A stretch of 64,000 nucleotides of DNA from an uncultured Acetobacterium sp. (GTDB lineage: Bacteria; Bacillota; Clostridia; Eubacteriales; Eubacteriaceae). Both the position numbers and the translations under genes were made by a program. Below are positions 8,621 through 16,964 of the stretch, piece by piece. The number at the start of each line of letters is the position of its first letter. Within the stretch, counting starts at the first letter, position 1. A model generated the notes under the pieces. That model did not search any database. It was given only the letters and a program-made list of their open reading frames with translations, and was not told the DNA's origin. The DNA is taken from contig NZ_OY760905.1 in NCBI RefSeq assembly GCF_963664135.1, forward strand, positions 1,886,736 to 1,950,735, written 5' to 3'.

Positions 8621-9244
8621 TTATTGATCAGCTATTACCTTAAACCGCAACACCGTTTTTAATTTGGCCGTCTCGGTCCGCCGGGGATCGGACAGATAAA
8701 TTTCTCGATGGGTTTTATCGCTGCGCCGATAGCCATTCTCATTGCAAAACGCTTCCATCTGGGCAAAACTGGCTGGCTCATCATCATAGCCGCCTAAATG
8801 TAGCATCTGACAGCAGAACCCTTCCTCCAGTTCCTCTATCCGGATCCGATCGAGAAAATTATTGGGCTTTTTCTTTTTAACTTCATCGATAAAACGATCG
8901 GTCAGTTCAGCAGTCAAAAAATCCGGCTGCCGGATCATAATCGTATAGGCATAATTGCTTTTATCTGCACTTGTTTTGGTCTTGTCCACCAGATCCCAGA
9001 CCCCTTCCAGGGGAAAAACAATGTAATCATAAAAGCCATCAGGAATTGCCTTACTCTTATAGGACATTTTTACCGCATAACTGAAGCTGTAAAGCGCTGC
9101 CACTGCTTCAGCAAACTCTTCCCCATTGGGATCACCATGACCGTCCAGCATGGCAAAACGAATCGGCGGCACCGCAATAATTGAGGGCTGCTTTTTAGGC
9201 AGGTATAAGCTCTTAAACTGCTTTTTATAATCCACTTTCTCCAT
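8621..9244 (-). CDS. GyrI-like small-molecule-binding domain protein
   Basis: A stand-alone 207-residue protein of the GyrI-like (SOUL/BRE) superfamily as judged by the FAMLDGHGDPNG start of the domain, FYDYIVFPLEGVW in the middle and the CCQMLHLGGYDDEPASFAQM segment. Such proteins bind hydrophobic or cationic small molecules and some hydrolyse toxic ones. No DNA-binding domain is present. It is 15 bases downstream of a second, smaller GyrI-like gene and follows a WYL regulator on the same strand, suggesting a small sensing or detoxification unit. Ligand unknown. Confidence 0.75.
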   Translation of the reverse strand: MEKVDYKKQFKSLYLPKKQPSIIAVPPIRFAMLDGHGDPNGEEFAEAVAALYSFSYAVKMSYKSKAIPDGFYDYIVFPLEGVWDLVDKTKTSADKSNYAYTIMIRQPDFLTAELTDRFIDEVKKKKPNNFLDRIRIEELEEGFCCQMLHLGGYDDEPASFAQMEAFCNENGYRRSDKTHREIYLSDPRRTETAKLKTVLRFKVIADQ

Positions 9245-9259
9245 CGTCTGATTCTCCCC

Positions 9260-9718
9260 TTAATTCAGTGAAATATAGATATGTATTTCGGCGTTTGCCA
9301 TGTCCTCCCCGGGTTGATATTCCTCGAAGTCGCTGCCAAACCTGCGGTCAAGTTCCATCCCCCAAAGCTTCATCCAGAAGTCGCCGACGGCCTGCTGGAC
9401 ATCACCCTGTACTATAAATTTTGCATAGTTGCCTGCCGCAATGGTTTTTTTCTCGACCTGCGCTGGTTGCGAAACCCCGGCTGCAACTTCGCAGCCAACC
9501 ATGACATCATAGTCACCGGTTACACCATTTTCATAATCGCTGTAAAGACCGATACACTTATCATTTTCTCGGCCAGTCAGGGATGCTCCAATCCCATCGC
9601 CATAAAAACGCTGCCAGGTCGTCCCAATTTTTTCGACCATCTGGGGATCATTATTGCTGGTGCGTATTTTCAAACCTGCTATCTGCTTTTCTGTTAGTTG
9701 TACCACTTCATAATTCAT
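9260..9718 (-). CDS. GyrI-like/AraC effector-binding domain protein
   Basis: A 152-residue protein matching the effector-binding (GyrI-like) domain found at the C-terminus of some AraC regulators, here without any helix-turn-helix. Recognisable parts are the N-terminal strand, CIGLYSDYENGVTGDYDVMV and the conserved acidic end DFEEYQPGEDMANAEIHIYI. AAGGGG precedes the ATG. The pairing with a second GyrI-like gene and a WYL regulator upstream suggests a co-regulated set. Function beyond ligand binding is not evident. Confidence 0.8.
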   Translation of the reverse strand: MNYEVVQLTEKQIAGLKIRTSNNDPQMVEKIGTTWQRFYGDGIGASLTGRENDKCIGLYSDYENGVTGDYDVMVGCEVAAGVSQPAQVEKKTIAAGNYAKFIVQGDVQQAVGDFWMKLWGMELDRRFGSDFEEYQPGEDMANAEIHIYISLN

Positions 9719-9810
9719 TTGTATACCCCTTTTCTCTTATCTTTCGATTATTTATTTTTTCTATTTGATAAGATCAGTATACGCCTGTTAACCTGACACC
9801 CGATGTCATA

Positions 9811-10713
9811 TTAAAGATATTTTTTTAAACTGTTCTCTAGTTTTTTCTTAATCGCCTCCCGCAGCCATTGGGGTTCTACTACCTCGATGGCATCCCCATA
9901 AGAAAGAATATAGCCTTCCACCCAGCCATCACCAGGCATGGGGCTTGCGACCATAAAGGAACCGTCCTGATCTTTAGTGATCGCCACCGGGTCAAATTCA
10001 TCATAAACCCGATAAGCCATCGCTGCGTCAATTTTCAGAACCAGTCGGATTTCAGAAGCGCTTATTTCCGGTGTTTCAAAAACAGTGCCCGCGGGCAGGG
10101 TTCGGGCAAAGGAGTCTGCTGATAACCTGAGTTGTCTGATCCGACTGACCTTGAAAAAACGCAACGCCTCTTTGTCCAGACAAAATCCATAAACATACCA
10201 GGACTGCCCCTTAAACAACAGCTTAAGCGGTTCAATGCAGCGCCCGGTCTTTTGGCCGGAGGCACTGAAGTAATCAAAAGCAATTCGGTTTTTATTGAGA
10301 ATCGCGCTTTTCAGATCGTTGAATTTTTCCCGCTCAGAGGCACCGCCGCCCCAATGGGAAAAGTCTACTTCAATCCAGTCGGCATCTTTTTTTTCAAAAA
10401 GGGTCGCTAGTTTTCTCAGCACCGGATCCAGCTCCGGTCCGTTTAACGCCTTCATTCCCTGGAGCGATGCTAGCAGATTAACCTGTTCCTGCTCGGAAAG
10501 CAGCGATTTTTTGATCACATAGTTATCCAGTAGCCGGATCCCCCCGCCCTTGCCTTTTTCGGCATAAACGGGAATCCCGGCAGCACACAGGGATTCCACA
10601 TCACGGTAAATAGTCCGCTGGGACACTTCAAAATAGTCGGATAATTCCCGGGCGGTAATCTTTTTCTTTTCGATCAGAATATAGACCGTTTCCAGCAATC
10701 GATTGATCTGCAC
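9811..10713 (-). CDS. YafY-type regulator: HTH_11 plus WYL domain
   Basis: Predicted DNA-binding regulator of 300 residues that begins with GTG, placed by GGGGGA upstream. The N-terminal winged helix (about 1-60) contains ITARELSDYFEVSQRTIYRD. The WYL domain (about 140-215) has the characteristic SWYVYGFCLDKEALRFF stretch, and a WCX extension ends the protein (about 225-300). WYL proteins respond to nucleic acid fragments or small ligands. The two downstream GyrI-like genes on the same strand are the likely targets or partners. Regulation type cannot be read from sequence. Confidence 0.88.
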   Translation of the reverse strand: MQINRLLETVYILIEKKKITARELSDYFEVSQRTIYRDVESLCAAGIPVYAEKGKGGGIRLLDNYVIKKSLLSEQEQVNLLASLQGMKALNGPELDPVLRKLATLFEKKDADWIEVDFSHWGGGASEREKFNDLKSAILNKNRIAFDYFSASGQKTGRCIEPLKLLFKGQSWYVYGFCLDKEALRFFKVSRIRQLRLSADSFARTLPAGTVFETPEISASEIRLVLKIDAAMAYRVYDEFDPVAITKDQDGSFMVASPMPGDGWVEGYILSYGDAIEVVEPQWLREAIKKKLENSLKKYL

Positions 10714-10741
10714 CTTTTATCCCCCTTTCTCAAAATCAATA

Positions 10742-10783
10742 AAAACCGCTGCCCAATAATCCCTCTCACCAGACAGCGGTTTT
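10742..10783 (-). terminator. Terminator after the VWA-domain gene
   Basis: Perfect 10-bp stem AAAACCGCTG/CAGCGGTTTT two bases after the VWA stop codon, followed on the minus strand by further T residues. It separates the MoxR/VWA pair from the WYL regulator. Confidence 0.8.
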
Positions 10784-10784
10784 G

Positions 10785-12551
10785 TCAATTCATAATAATC
10801 TGCTTTAAATACTTAATAACCATATCGGCAAAACGATTGATGTCCTTGATATAGGCAAAGTCCTTGCCATAGATCAGTTTTTCAGCCATCAGATCCTGTT
10901 CTTTTCCGGTGAAAACCCCGAGAATCATAATCCCCTGCTGCCTGGCCGAACGCACTTCTCTGGCGGTATCGGCAATGGCTATCCGGCCCCGGTAGGCTTC
11001 GGTTAGATCATTGACCTGGCCTTTACCCACTTTGATATCGTTGGGACGGCCATCACTTAACACGATCAGAATTTTATTATCTTCCCGACGTTTCATTAAA
11101 TCTTCGCAGGTGGCCTTGATCGCCAAGCCATCGCGGTTATTCCCGGAGCAGTAGTATTCAAAGATATTGTCATTGGCGGAAAGCGGTGACTCATAGTCCC
11201 GAAAGCGCTTGATCACTGTGTAATCAAGAAAACTGGAAAAGCCCAGCACTCGGTTGGGAATGCCCACCAAGGTCAGCGCATGAGCCAGAATATAGGCCTG
11301 GATGGCGACCTTAGACTGATTCCGTCGCTGGGACCCACTGGAATCAATGAGGATATCCACCACAAAGCTGCCCTTATTGTTATCGATGTTTTTGACAAAC
11401 ACCTTATTATTGCTGCTGCGACCAATCCGCCAGAGTTTGTTGGGGATCAGTTGTCCGGCATCCGACGGAATCGCGTCGACAATTTCTTCCTGAACCAGGG
11501 TTCGTGACATGCTTTCCTTTAATTTGTTGATGTTTCGTTTAAAGACCTTATAATTGGCCCGAAACACATCGATATTTTTAATCTGATGTCGCTGGACGTA
11601 TTTTTGTTGGAATTCATTGTCGGATTCGCTGCGGATCACCCCATCGGTCATATGAATCCGGCAGCTGCCGTGTTCGCCCTGACAGACCCGGTTTTGCAAT
11701 TTTTTGACCTGATTGATATCTAAAAACGAGTTGCCATAATAATAGGCGACTTTCTCGTAGATTTTTTCAATGTCTTCTTCCTGAACCCGCAAAATCCGAT
11801 TGTCCGCGGCATTATTCACATTAGACAAATCCCCTTGGGATTCCCCCATCAGGGCTTCGGCAATTTCTTCAATGGAGGCTTCAATATCTTGATCTTCCGG
11901 GTCTTCGAACATTTCTTCCAGCATAAAGTCAGAAAAATCGCCCCGGATATGATTTTTATTGTTTCCGGACTCATAGTCTTCGCCGCTCTCTGCTTCCACA
12001 AACATTGGAAAGTATTTCACATAAATGTCTTCAATGCCTCTGAGCATATCAATGGTGTCTTCCCGCTTCTGCAGATCGACTAAATCCCGGGTGATGTTTC
12101 GGGTTTCGGTGTCCACCATCGGGGTCTTGCCAATTTTTTCCAGAATCATCGCATGACGGACCTTTTCCAGAACGTTATCGGTGTGGAGTTTGTAATAATT
12201 GCTGAGGATATCATCATAGGCTTTTTTGCGGATATCATAGATCCCGGGGCGCTCAGCGATGATTTTTTCTTCCACCACCACATCGCTGCCCATGGCAATC
12301 AAACTTAATAAAATATCTTTATTAAAACCGGCTCGATGGCGGCTGATGACGTATTTCTTAACTGAAGGCCAGTTAATGTATTTTCGTCGCCCTCCGGCGG
12401 TGACGGCGTGATAGAGGGCTACATTTTCGGAAATAAAGCTTTTCTCGCCGCTGTCCATGTTCTCGTCGTAGTCTCCGGAAACCGTCCACATCAGATTAGA
12501 GATACGATTGTCAAATTCATAGTCTTCATAAATCCATTTGGCATCCTTCAC
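10785..12551 (-). CDS. VWA-domain protein, partner of a MoxR-type ATPase (NorD/CobT-like layout)
   Basis: A 588-residue protein with a charged, largely helical N-terminal two thirds and a C-terminal von Willebrand A domain (about 395-588). The MIDAS metal site is visible as DSSGS plus ILIVLSDGRPND. An acidic linker (EMFEDPEDQDIEASIEEIAEA) lies near 215-240. GTG at 12551 is chosen because GGAGG precedes it. The gene follows an AAA+ MoxR-family ATPase by 33 bases. Known pairs of this kind (NorQ/NorD, CbbQ/CbbO, CobS/CobT) activate or insert metal into a target enzyme. The nearby CooC genes make a nickel or corrinoid enzyme an attractive but unproven target. Confidence 0.8.
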   Translation of the reverse strand: MKDAKWIYEDYEFDNRISNLMWTVSGDYDENMDSGEKSFISENVALYHAVTAGGRRKYINWPSVKKYVISRHRAGFNKDILLSLIAMGSDVVVEEKIIAERPGIYDIRKKAYDDILSNYYKLHTDNVLEKVRHAMILEKIGKTPMVDTETRNITRDLVDLQKREDTIDMLRGIEDIYVKYFPMFVEAESGEDYESGNNKNHIRGDFSDFMLEEMFEDPEDQDIEASIEEIAEALMGESQGDLSNVNNAADNRILRVQEEDIEKIYEKVAYYYGNSFLDINQVKKLQNRVCQGEHGSCRIHMTDGVIRSESDNEFQQKYVQRHQIKNIDVFRANYKVFKRNINKLKESMSRTLVQEEIVDAIPSDAGQLIPNKLWRIGRSSNNKVFVKNIDNNKGSFVVDILIDSSGSQRRNQSKVAIQAYILAHALTLVGIPNRVLGFSSFLDYTVIKRFRDYESPLSANDNIFEYYCSGNNRDGLAIKATCEDLMKRREDNKILIVLSDGRPNDIKVGKGQVNDLTEAYRGRIAIADTAREVRSARQQGIMILGVFTGKEQDLMAEKLIYGKDFAYIKDINRFADMVIKYLKQIIMN

Positions 12552-12584
12552 AGTGTTTTCCTCCTTCCTCTGGATTTTTGGGTT

Positions 12585-13508
12585 TTAGCGGCTGGTAAAA
12601 ACATCAGATGCTTCCCAACCTTCTCTGATCCGGGTTTTGATGACATCCAAAACAATTTCTTTTTCAAACTGGTCAAAGGTTTTGCCGACAACGCCCATAT
12701 CCACGGCCAGCATCGGTTTAAGTCCTCGGCGAATGGTTTTGAGACTGCCGATAATCCCCCGCAAATCCACCGACTTGGTCGAAATTTCCGAGTTCTTGGA
12801 TTTTTCCTGAAGGTCTAAGAAGATCCCGGCAAATTGTGGCAGGATTTCTTCGTTAGCATCGGGGAAGTACTCTTTTAAAATAATCATCAAGGTTTCTTCT
12901 TCAATCTGAGGAATATCAATGGTCATAAAACGGGATACCAGAGCTTCGTTGAGCTCTTTAGTGCCAGCGTATTCATAGTTCATGGTACCAATAAAGCGGG
13001 TGGCTTCATGAAGCTTAATTTTTTCATAGCCTGGCACATCAATGACCTTCCGGTAATCAAGCGCCGAGTGAAGGACTACCAGGGCATCATTTTTAGCCAT
13101 ATTGATTTCATCAAAAACCCCGAACCCGCCGTTGATGGCGCATTCGTAAACGGAGCCCCGGCGCAGCCGCACCTCATTGTCAATAAAGGTGTCGGTGCCA
13201 ATCAGGCTTGAACTATCGGTATTGACATGGAAGGAGGTATTCCACTGGGGTCGGTTGAACAGCTCACAGATATTATCAGCCAGGACATTTTTTCCGGTGG
13301 CCTTGGGTCCAGAGAGCAGAATGTTCTCCCCCTCTAAAATTGCGGTAATACACATGGACCAGATATCTTTGCCATAAAAAACAGTTTCAGTGCTGGGAAC
13401 ACGATCCTGGAGGTTTTCCCCCAATTTATAAAAATGTTTGAAATATTTTATATCATCAAGAAGTTTCTCGCTGATCCCTTGTTTTAGTAATTCCTGAGTT
13501 AATCTCAT
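12585..13508 (-). CDS. MoxR/CbbQ-type AAA+ ATPase
   Basis: A 307-residue AAA+ ATPase. Walker A is GPKATGKN (about 82-89), Walker B is GVFDEIN (about 133-139), and sensor 1 is FIGTMNYEYAG (about 167-177). AAAGGA precedes the ATG. The C-terminal lid (about 215-305) ends EGWEASDVFTSR. It is the first gene of a two-gene unit with a VWA protein, the classical chaperone pair for metalloenzyme activation. About 250 bases of noncoding sequence lie upstream before a small divergent gene. Confidence 0.88.
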   Translation of the reverse strand: MRLTQELLKQGISEKLLDDIKYFKHFYKLGENLQDRVPSTETVFYGKDIWSMCITAILEGENILLSGPKATGKNVLADNICELFNRPQWNTSFHVNTDSSSLIGTDTFIDNEVRLRRGSVYECAINGGFGVFDEINMAKNDALVVLHSALDYRKVIDVPGYEKIKLHEATRFIGTMNYEYAGTKELNEALVSRFMTIDIPQIEEETLMIILKEYFPDANEEILPQFAGIFLDLQEKSKNSEISTKSVDLRGIIGSLKTIRRGLKPMLAVDMGVVGKTFDQFEKEIVLDVIKTRIREGWEASDVFTSR

Positions 13509-13754
13509 TTCGTTTTTTCCTTTCTGTCAATGCCTTGCATCGATTCTTCAGTGTTATTTAGAATGAATTTAATATACCATAAAACCCAGCGGAATGGTTA
13601 GAAAAAATGCAAAACGACAAAAATTTATCCCTTTTTAAGACTACTGGCTTAAATGACAAAATCCCTTAAAATATCAATCCCATCGCAAATTTGACAGAAA
13701 AATGCACCCAACATCTGAGATTAATAAAAATCAGACAAGAAAGGTGCATATGAC

Positions 13755-13961
13755 ATGAATAAGGGTAATCAACCTTATCGCAAATTAATCTGGCATCGCA
13801 TTAAAATGAAAAAATACTACAAGCGAAATAGTAATAACGCGTATGATCAGTATTGCAACTGTTATACCCGTAGCGTAGTCTTCGTCATGAACCATACTAC
13901 CTTAACAATCATTGGTACGACTGTCATTGACGGTAAAGCCATTAAAATAATCAAGGAATAA
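13755..13961 (+). CDS. Small basic protein of unknown function
   Basis: A 68-residue reading frame rich in K, R, Y and N in its first half (RKLIWHRIKMKKYYKR), with a Cys pair (QYCNCYTR) and a more hydrophobic C-terminal half. AAAGGTG lies about 10 bases upstream of the ATG. A perfect intrinsic terminator begins 28 bases after its stop codon on the same strand, which supports transcription in this direction over the overlapping minus-strand frame. No family was recognised, and it could be noncoding RNA instead. Confidence 0.4.
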   Translation: MNKGNQPYRKLIWHRIKMKKYYKRNSNNAYDQYCNCYTRSVVFVMNHTTLTIIGTTVIDGKAIKIIKE

Positions 13962-13989
13962 AGTATATCTTCAGGTAAATCGAACATAT

Positions 13990-14020
13990 AGTGATGAATC
14001 AAATCATTCATCACTTTTTC
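13990..14020 (+). terminator. Terminator downstream of the small basic reading frame
   Basis: Perfect 10-bp stem AGTGATGAAT/ATTCATCACT with a 6-base loop followed by T5 on the plus strand. On the minus strand there is no T run, so it does not serve the neighbouring CooC gene. Confidence 0.8.
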
Positions 14021-14050
14021 CACAATCTCCTTTTCCGCATAGCACAATTT

Positions 14051-14818
14051 TCACTGTAAGCGTTCAATTCGCTCTTTGATGCGGATAATCTCATCAATCA
14101 GACCCTGACTGCAATCAAAAGGGGAGATGCCATGACGGTCTGCATCAATGACTTCCGAGTTGAAATGAATCAGACCCAACAGCTCCTCCTCGGCTATTTT
14201 TGAACGGACAAACGCTTCATCCTTCTCATCCCGAATTTTATTGGCAATCACGCCGACCCGCGGCACCCCTAAATCTTTAGCTAGTCGCTTGACATTGCGA
14301 TACGTCTGGATGCTTCGGGCACCCGGCTCAATGACCACAATAAACTGATCCATTCCCTGGGTTGTTCCTCTGCCCAAATGCTCGAGACCAGCTTCCATAT
14401 CCAAAATAGCTACCTCATCTCTGTATAAAATCAGGTTGCTGATCAGCTGTTTCAAAATGACATTCTCCGGGCAAATGCATCCGCCACCGGCTGTTTCAAC
14501 CGTTCCCAAAACCAGCAATTTAACACCCTCGTGATCACGACTGTAAATTTCCGGAATATCATCAACCCGGGGATTGATTTTAAAAAACGTGTTCTGCTCG
14601 ATTACTCCAGTCCGTTCAGCAATCATTTTTTTCATTGCGGTGATCGGAACAATGGCATCCGCTTCTGCTTCGGTAAATCCTAATGCCAATGCCAAATTTG
14701 CATCGGGATCAGCATCGGCCGCAATCACCCGTTTTCCTTCTTTTGCATACAAACGTGCCAGCGTTGCGGCAATCGTTGTTTTTCCCACTCCACCTTTACC
14801 GGTTACGGCTATTTTCAT
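14051..14818 (-). CDS. cooC: CooC-type nickel-insertion ATPase (first copy)
   Basis: A 255-residue SIMIBI/MinD-type ATPase. The deviant Walker A GKGGVGKTT is at 7-15, ADADPDANLAL follows near 38, and the metal-binding CxC appears as GGGCICPEN near 120. LDMEAGLEHLGRGT (about 140) is diagnostic of CooC. Family role: ATP-driven nickel insertion into carbon monoxide dehydrogenase or acetyl-CoA synthase. ATG 14818 follows GGGGAG; a start 30 bases upstream is less likely. It is the last gene of a unit with a small acidic protein, a zinc ribbon and another CooC. The client enzyme is not encoded in the window. Confidence 0.88.
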   Translation of the reverse strand: MKIAVTGKGGVGKTTIAATLARLYAKEGKRVIAADADPDANLALALGFTEAEADAIVPITAMKKMIAERTGVIEQNTFFKINPRVDDIPEIYSRDHEGVKLLVLGTVETAGGGCICPENVILKQLISNLILYRDEVAILDMEAGLEHLGRGTTQGMDQFIVVIEPGARSIQTYRNVKRLAKDLGVPRVGVIANKIRDEKDEAFVRSKIAEEELLGLIHFNSEVIDADRHGISPFDCSQGLIDEIIRIKERIERLQ

Positions 14819-14819
14819 A

Positions 14820-15059
14820 CTATTCTCCCCATTTTTCCATAATCGCAATCAGATCATTCTGGTAATCACCAAGAAATTCTTCAAGTTTACCAATACTTTT
14901 CACATTGCTTTCAACCCCACACTGATCATCCCTAAATTCCCAGACATGGTAGTTGACACCCAGGTATTCAAAATCAATACTTCCCAGTTCTTCGACATCG
15001 GTGAAATGATAGGGCCAGCCTTTTGATTCAATAAACTGTTTTATTTGATCAAGCGCCAT
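14820..15059 (-). CDS. Small conserved-looking protein between CooC genes, unknown function
   Basis: A 79-residue acidic protein starting MALDQIKQFIESKGWPYHF. ATG 15059 overlaps the end of the upstream zinc-ribbon gene by 11 bases and has AGAGGA 6 bases before it, so the two are translationally coupled; one base separates its stop from the following CooC start. It is rich in aromatic and acidic residues with a single Cys (DDQCGVESN). No family was recognised. Its position inside a CooC operon suggests a role in metal delivery or in handling the client protein, but this is inference only. Confidence 0.75.
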   Translation of the reverse strand: MALDQIKQFIESKGWPYHFTDVEELGSIDFEYLGVNYHVWEFRDDQCGVESNVKSIGKLEEFLGDYQNDLIAIMEKWGE

Positions 15060-15249
15060 GTTGTCCTCTGACAATTTCTGATAGACCTAAACCTTCACCA
15101 ATCACATAATCACAGCTGGCACATTTTTCTATTCCGATCGTTTTTCCATCCCGGACAAATAATTCAATAAGATCACCGCATTCGGGGCAAGCAATTTCTT
15201 TTAAAGCAAAATTATTGCGGGCCTCATGGCATCCTGCTAAGATACTCAT
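15049..15249 (-). CDS. Small zinc-ribbon/rubredoxin-like protein in the CooC operon
   Basis: A 66-residue protein with two Cys pairs, CPECGDL and CASCDYV, spaced 18 residues apart, which should form a zinc ribbon or rubredoxin-like metal site. Another Cys and His (GCHEARN) lie near the N-terminus. AAAGGAG precedes the ATG. It sits 11 bases after the upstream CooC gene and overlaps the following small gene. A metal-carrier or adaptor role in nickel enzyme maturation is suggested by context and cannot be tested here. Confidence 0.78.
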   Translation of the reverse strand: MSILAGCHEARNNFALKEIACPECGDLIELFVRDGKTIGIEKCASCDYVIGEGLGLSEIVRGQHGA

Positions 15250-15260
15250 TTTTAACTCCT

Positions 15261-16031
15261 TTACAATTGCAGATTATCGGCAATTTGCTTTAGTGCAGCA
15301 CGAACTGGTGAATCATCAGGTAATTTAATAATTGGTTTGCCATCACAGTCATACTGATAAACTTGCTGGTCTTGTGGAACAACACCCAAAAGTGGTAATT
15401 CCTGAATTTGAACCTCTTCCAGCGTCCCGGGATCAAGTTTTCCTTCTGGTGCCCGATTGATAATCAGACCAATTTTCGTTGGCTGAACCTTTAATTCGCT
15501 AATCAGCCTGGAAATTCTTCCGGCTGCCTGTACGCCCCGTCGAGAACAGTCACTCACCAGAATCATCGTATCTATTTTTGGCAATAATCCCCGGCTGATA
15601 TGTTCCATCCCGGCTTCATTATCCACAACAATAACAGGGTAATTCGTCTGAAGTCGCTGAATCTGTGTTTGAACAATCCCATTGACGAAACAGTAACATC
15701 CTTGCCCCTGTGAACGTCCCATCACCATCAGATCATAATCTTTTTCTTCGGTAATTGCGTCGTTCATCCGCATTTCCATATAAGTGGCCTTGGTTATTCC
15801 TTCAGGAATCTCATAGCTTGGATCGACGCCAGCTCGCTCGATGATTTCTCGAAGTTCACCCATCGTTGGACCCGCCTCAATACCAAGTACCTCATTCAAA
15901 TTTGAATTGGCATCAGCATCCACTGCTAACACCGGTACCTTTCCGGCATCACACAAATACTGAATCAGTAAACCACATAAAGTTGTTTTACCAACCCCAC
16001 CTTTACCGGCTAATGCGATAATATGTCCCAT
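15261..16031 (-). CDS. cooC: CooC-type nickel-insertion ATPase (second copy)
   Basis: A 256-residue SIMIBI ATPase, first gene of the four-gene minus-strand unit. The deviant Walker A ALAGKGGVGKTT is at 6-17, VDADANSNLNEVLG near 37-50, the CxC motif appears as GQGCYCFVNG near 110 and DNEAGMEHISRG near 137. GAGGAGAG precedes the ATG. It is clearly divergent from the copy three genes downstream, so the two probably have different clients or act as a pair. It faces a TetR regulator across a 164-base region with a strong palindrome, the likely control point. Confidence 0.88.
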   Translation of the reverse strand: MGHIIALAGKGGVGKTTLCGLLIQYLCDAGKVPVLAVDADANSNLNEVLGIEAGPTMGELREIIERAGVDPSYEIPEGITKATYMEMRMNDAITEEKDYDLMVMGRSQGQGCYCFVNGIVQTQIQRLQTNYPVIVVDNEAGMEHISRGLLPKIDTMILVSDCSRRGVQAAGRISRLISELKVQPTKIGLIINRAPEGKLDPGTLEEVQIQELPLLGVVPQDQQVYQYDCDGKPIIKLPDDSPVRAALKQIADNLQL

Positions 16032-16158
16032 TTTCTCTCCTCCTCAACTCAACACACTGTATTTTTATGAACATCATGTTGATTTTTCTTTCTGCATTCA
16101 TTATAATAACGGGAGAGTAATTGTTCAATCATCAGTTTTTTCGATTTGTTTTGTTTAT

Positions 16159-16180
16159 CAACAGATTGATAAATCTGTTG
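16159..16180. promoter_or_regulatory. Palindromic operator between cooC and tetR
   Basis: Perfect inverted repeat CAACAGATT-gata-AATCTGTTG, 15 bases before the tetR start codon and overlapping the divergent region. Its size and place fit a TetR-family autoregulatory operator. A degenerate copy occurs at 21892-21914 in the decayed duplicate locus. Confidence 0.65.
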
Positions 16181-16195
16181 ATTTCAGGAGGAAAG

Positions 16196-16777
16196 ATGCG
16201 AAATCAAGAAGTAAAAAAGAACGATCGGCGAACCCGATACACACGAAAAGCTATTAAAGAGGCTTTTTTAGACGAACTGACAAAAAAAAAATTTGGCAAG
16301 ATCAGCGTTACCGCGATCTGCCAAATCTGTGAAATTAATCGGGGAACTTTTTACCTCCATTATTATGATTTGGATGATGTGTTAGATGACGTATTAAACG
16401 ATGCGTTAGCCGATACCTCCGATGTTCTTGATCAGGTCTTGTGTCCGGACAAAATGAACTGTACCTATCCCTTTTGCGAAAAAATGCAATCCAATCAGGA
16501 ATTCCGGCCACTTTTTTTTGATGAGATCGCAGCCTCACGACTCATTGGTAAAATGTCGGATTTGGCCAAGGAAGATTTTGTGACCCGACTTATGCAAAGC
16601 AGTATTCTAACCTATGAACAGGCCGAAGCCATTTTTTATTTTCAGATCAATGGCTGTCTGACCATCAACCAAATGATGTTTAAAAACCATTGCACTGACT
16701 GGAAAAAAATTCAACAGACCATCGATGGCTTTCTTCGTGCTGGTATACAAGCTTTTCTTGATCCTGATCGGGCATGA
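16196..16777 (+). CDS. TetR family transcriptional regulator
   Basis: A 193-residue regulator. The N-terminal helix-turn-helix (about 10-60) shows RYTRKAIKEAFLDEL and ISVTAICQICEINRGTFYLH, the TetR recognition region. The C-terminal ligand domain is unassigned and has two Cys close together (CPDKMNCTYPFC). ATG 16196 follows AGGAGG; an upstream in-frame start at 16121 would read through the palindrome and is rejected. Divergent to the CooC operon, it probably represses that operon and itself through the adjacent palindrome. Confidence 0.88.
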   Translation: MRNQEVKKNDRRTRYTRKAIKEAFLDELTKKKFGKISVTAICQICEINRGTFYLHYYDLDDVLDDVLNDALADTSDVLDQVLCPDKMNCTYPFCEKMQSNQEFRPLFFDEIAASRLIGKMSDLAKEDFVTRLMQSSILTYEQAEAIFYFQINGCLTINQMMFKNHCTDWKKIQQTIDGFLRAGIQAFLDPDRA

Positions 16778-16814
16778 ATTGCTTCTGACGGTAATGCTTA
16801 ATTCCGGGTAAATA

Positions 16815-16862
16815 AAAAAGCTCTGAACACCTTTAAAAAAGGGCGTTTCAGAGCTTTTTTTC
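16815..16862 (+). terminator. Terminator after tetR
   Basis: Stem AAAGCTCTGAA/TTTCAGAGCTTT (one bulge) around an 18-base loop, followed by seven or more T residues. It probably works in both directions. The 100 bases that follow show nothing else. Confidence 0.8.
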
Positions 16863-16964
16863 TTATTTGGCAAAAGTTTCGGTATTCATCACCACGAGCT
16901 CACCCTCACCGGTTTAGTCTGATAAACCGGTTCCCCGGATTGCTTGCAACGTTCTAAAATCTCA

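Noticed and set aside
13862..14047. Minus-strand frame of about 60 codons opposite the small basic protein
   Set aside because: The terminator in this gap is oriented for the plus strand, and the frame starts with TTG with a poorly placed ribosome-binding site.
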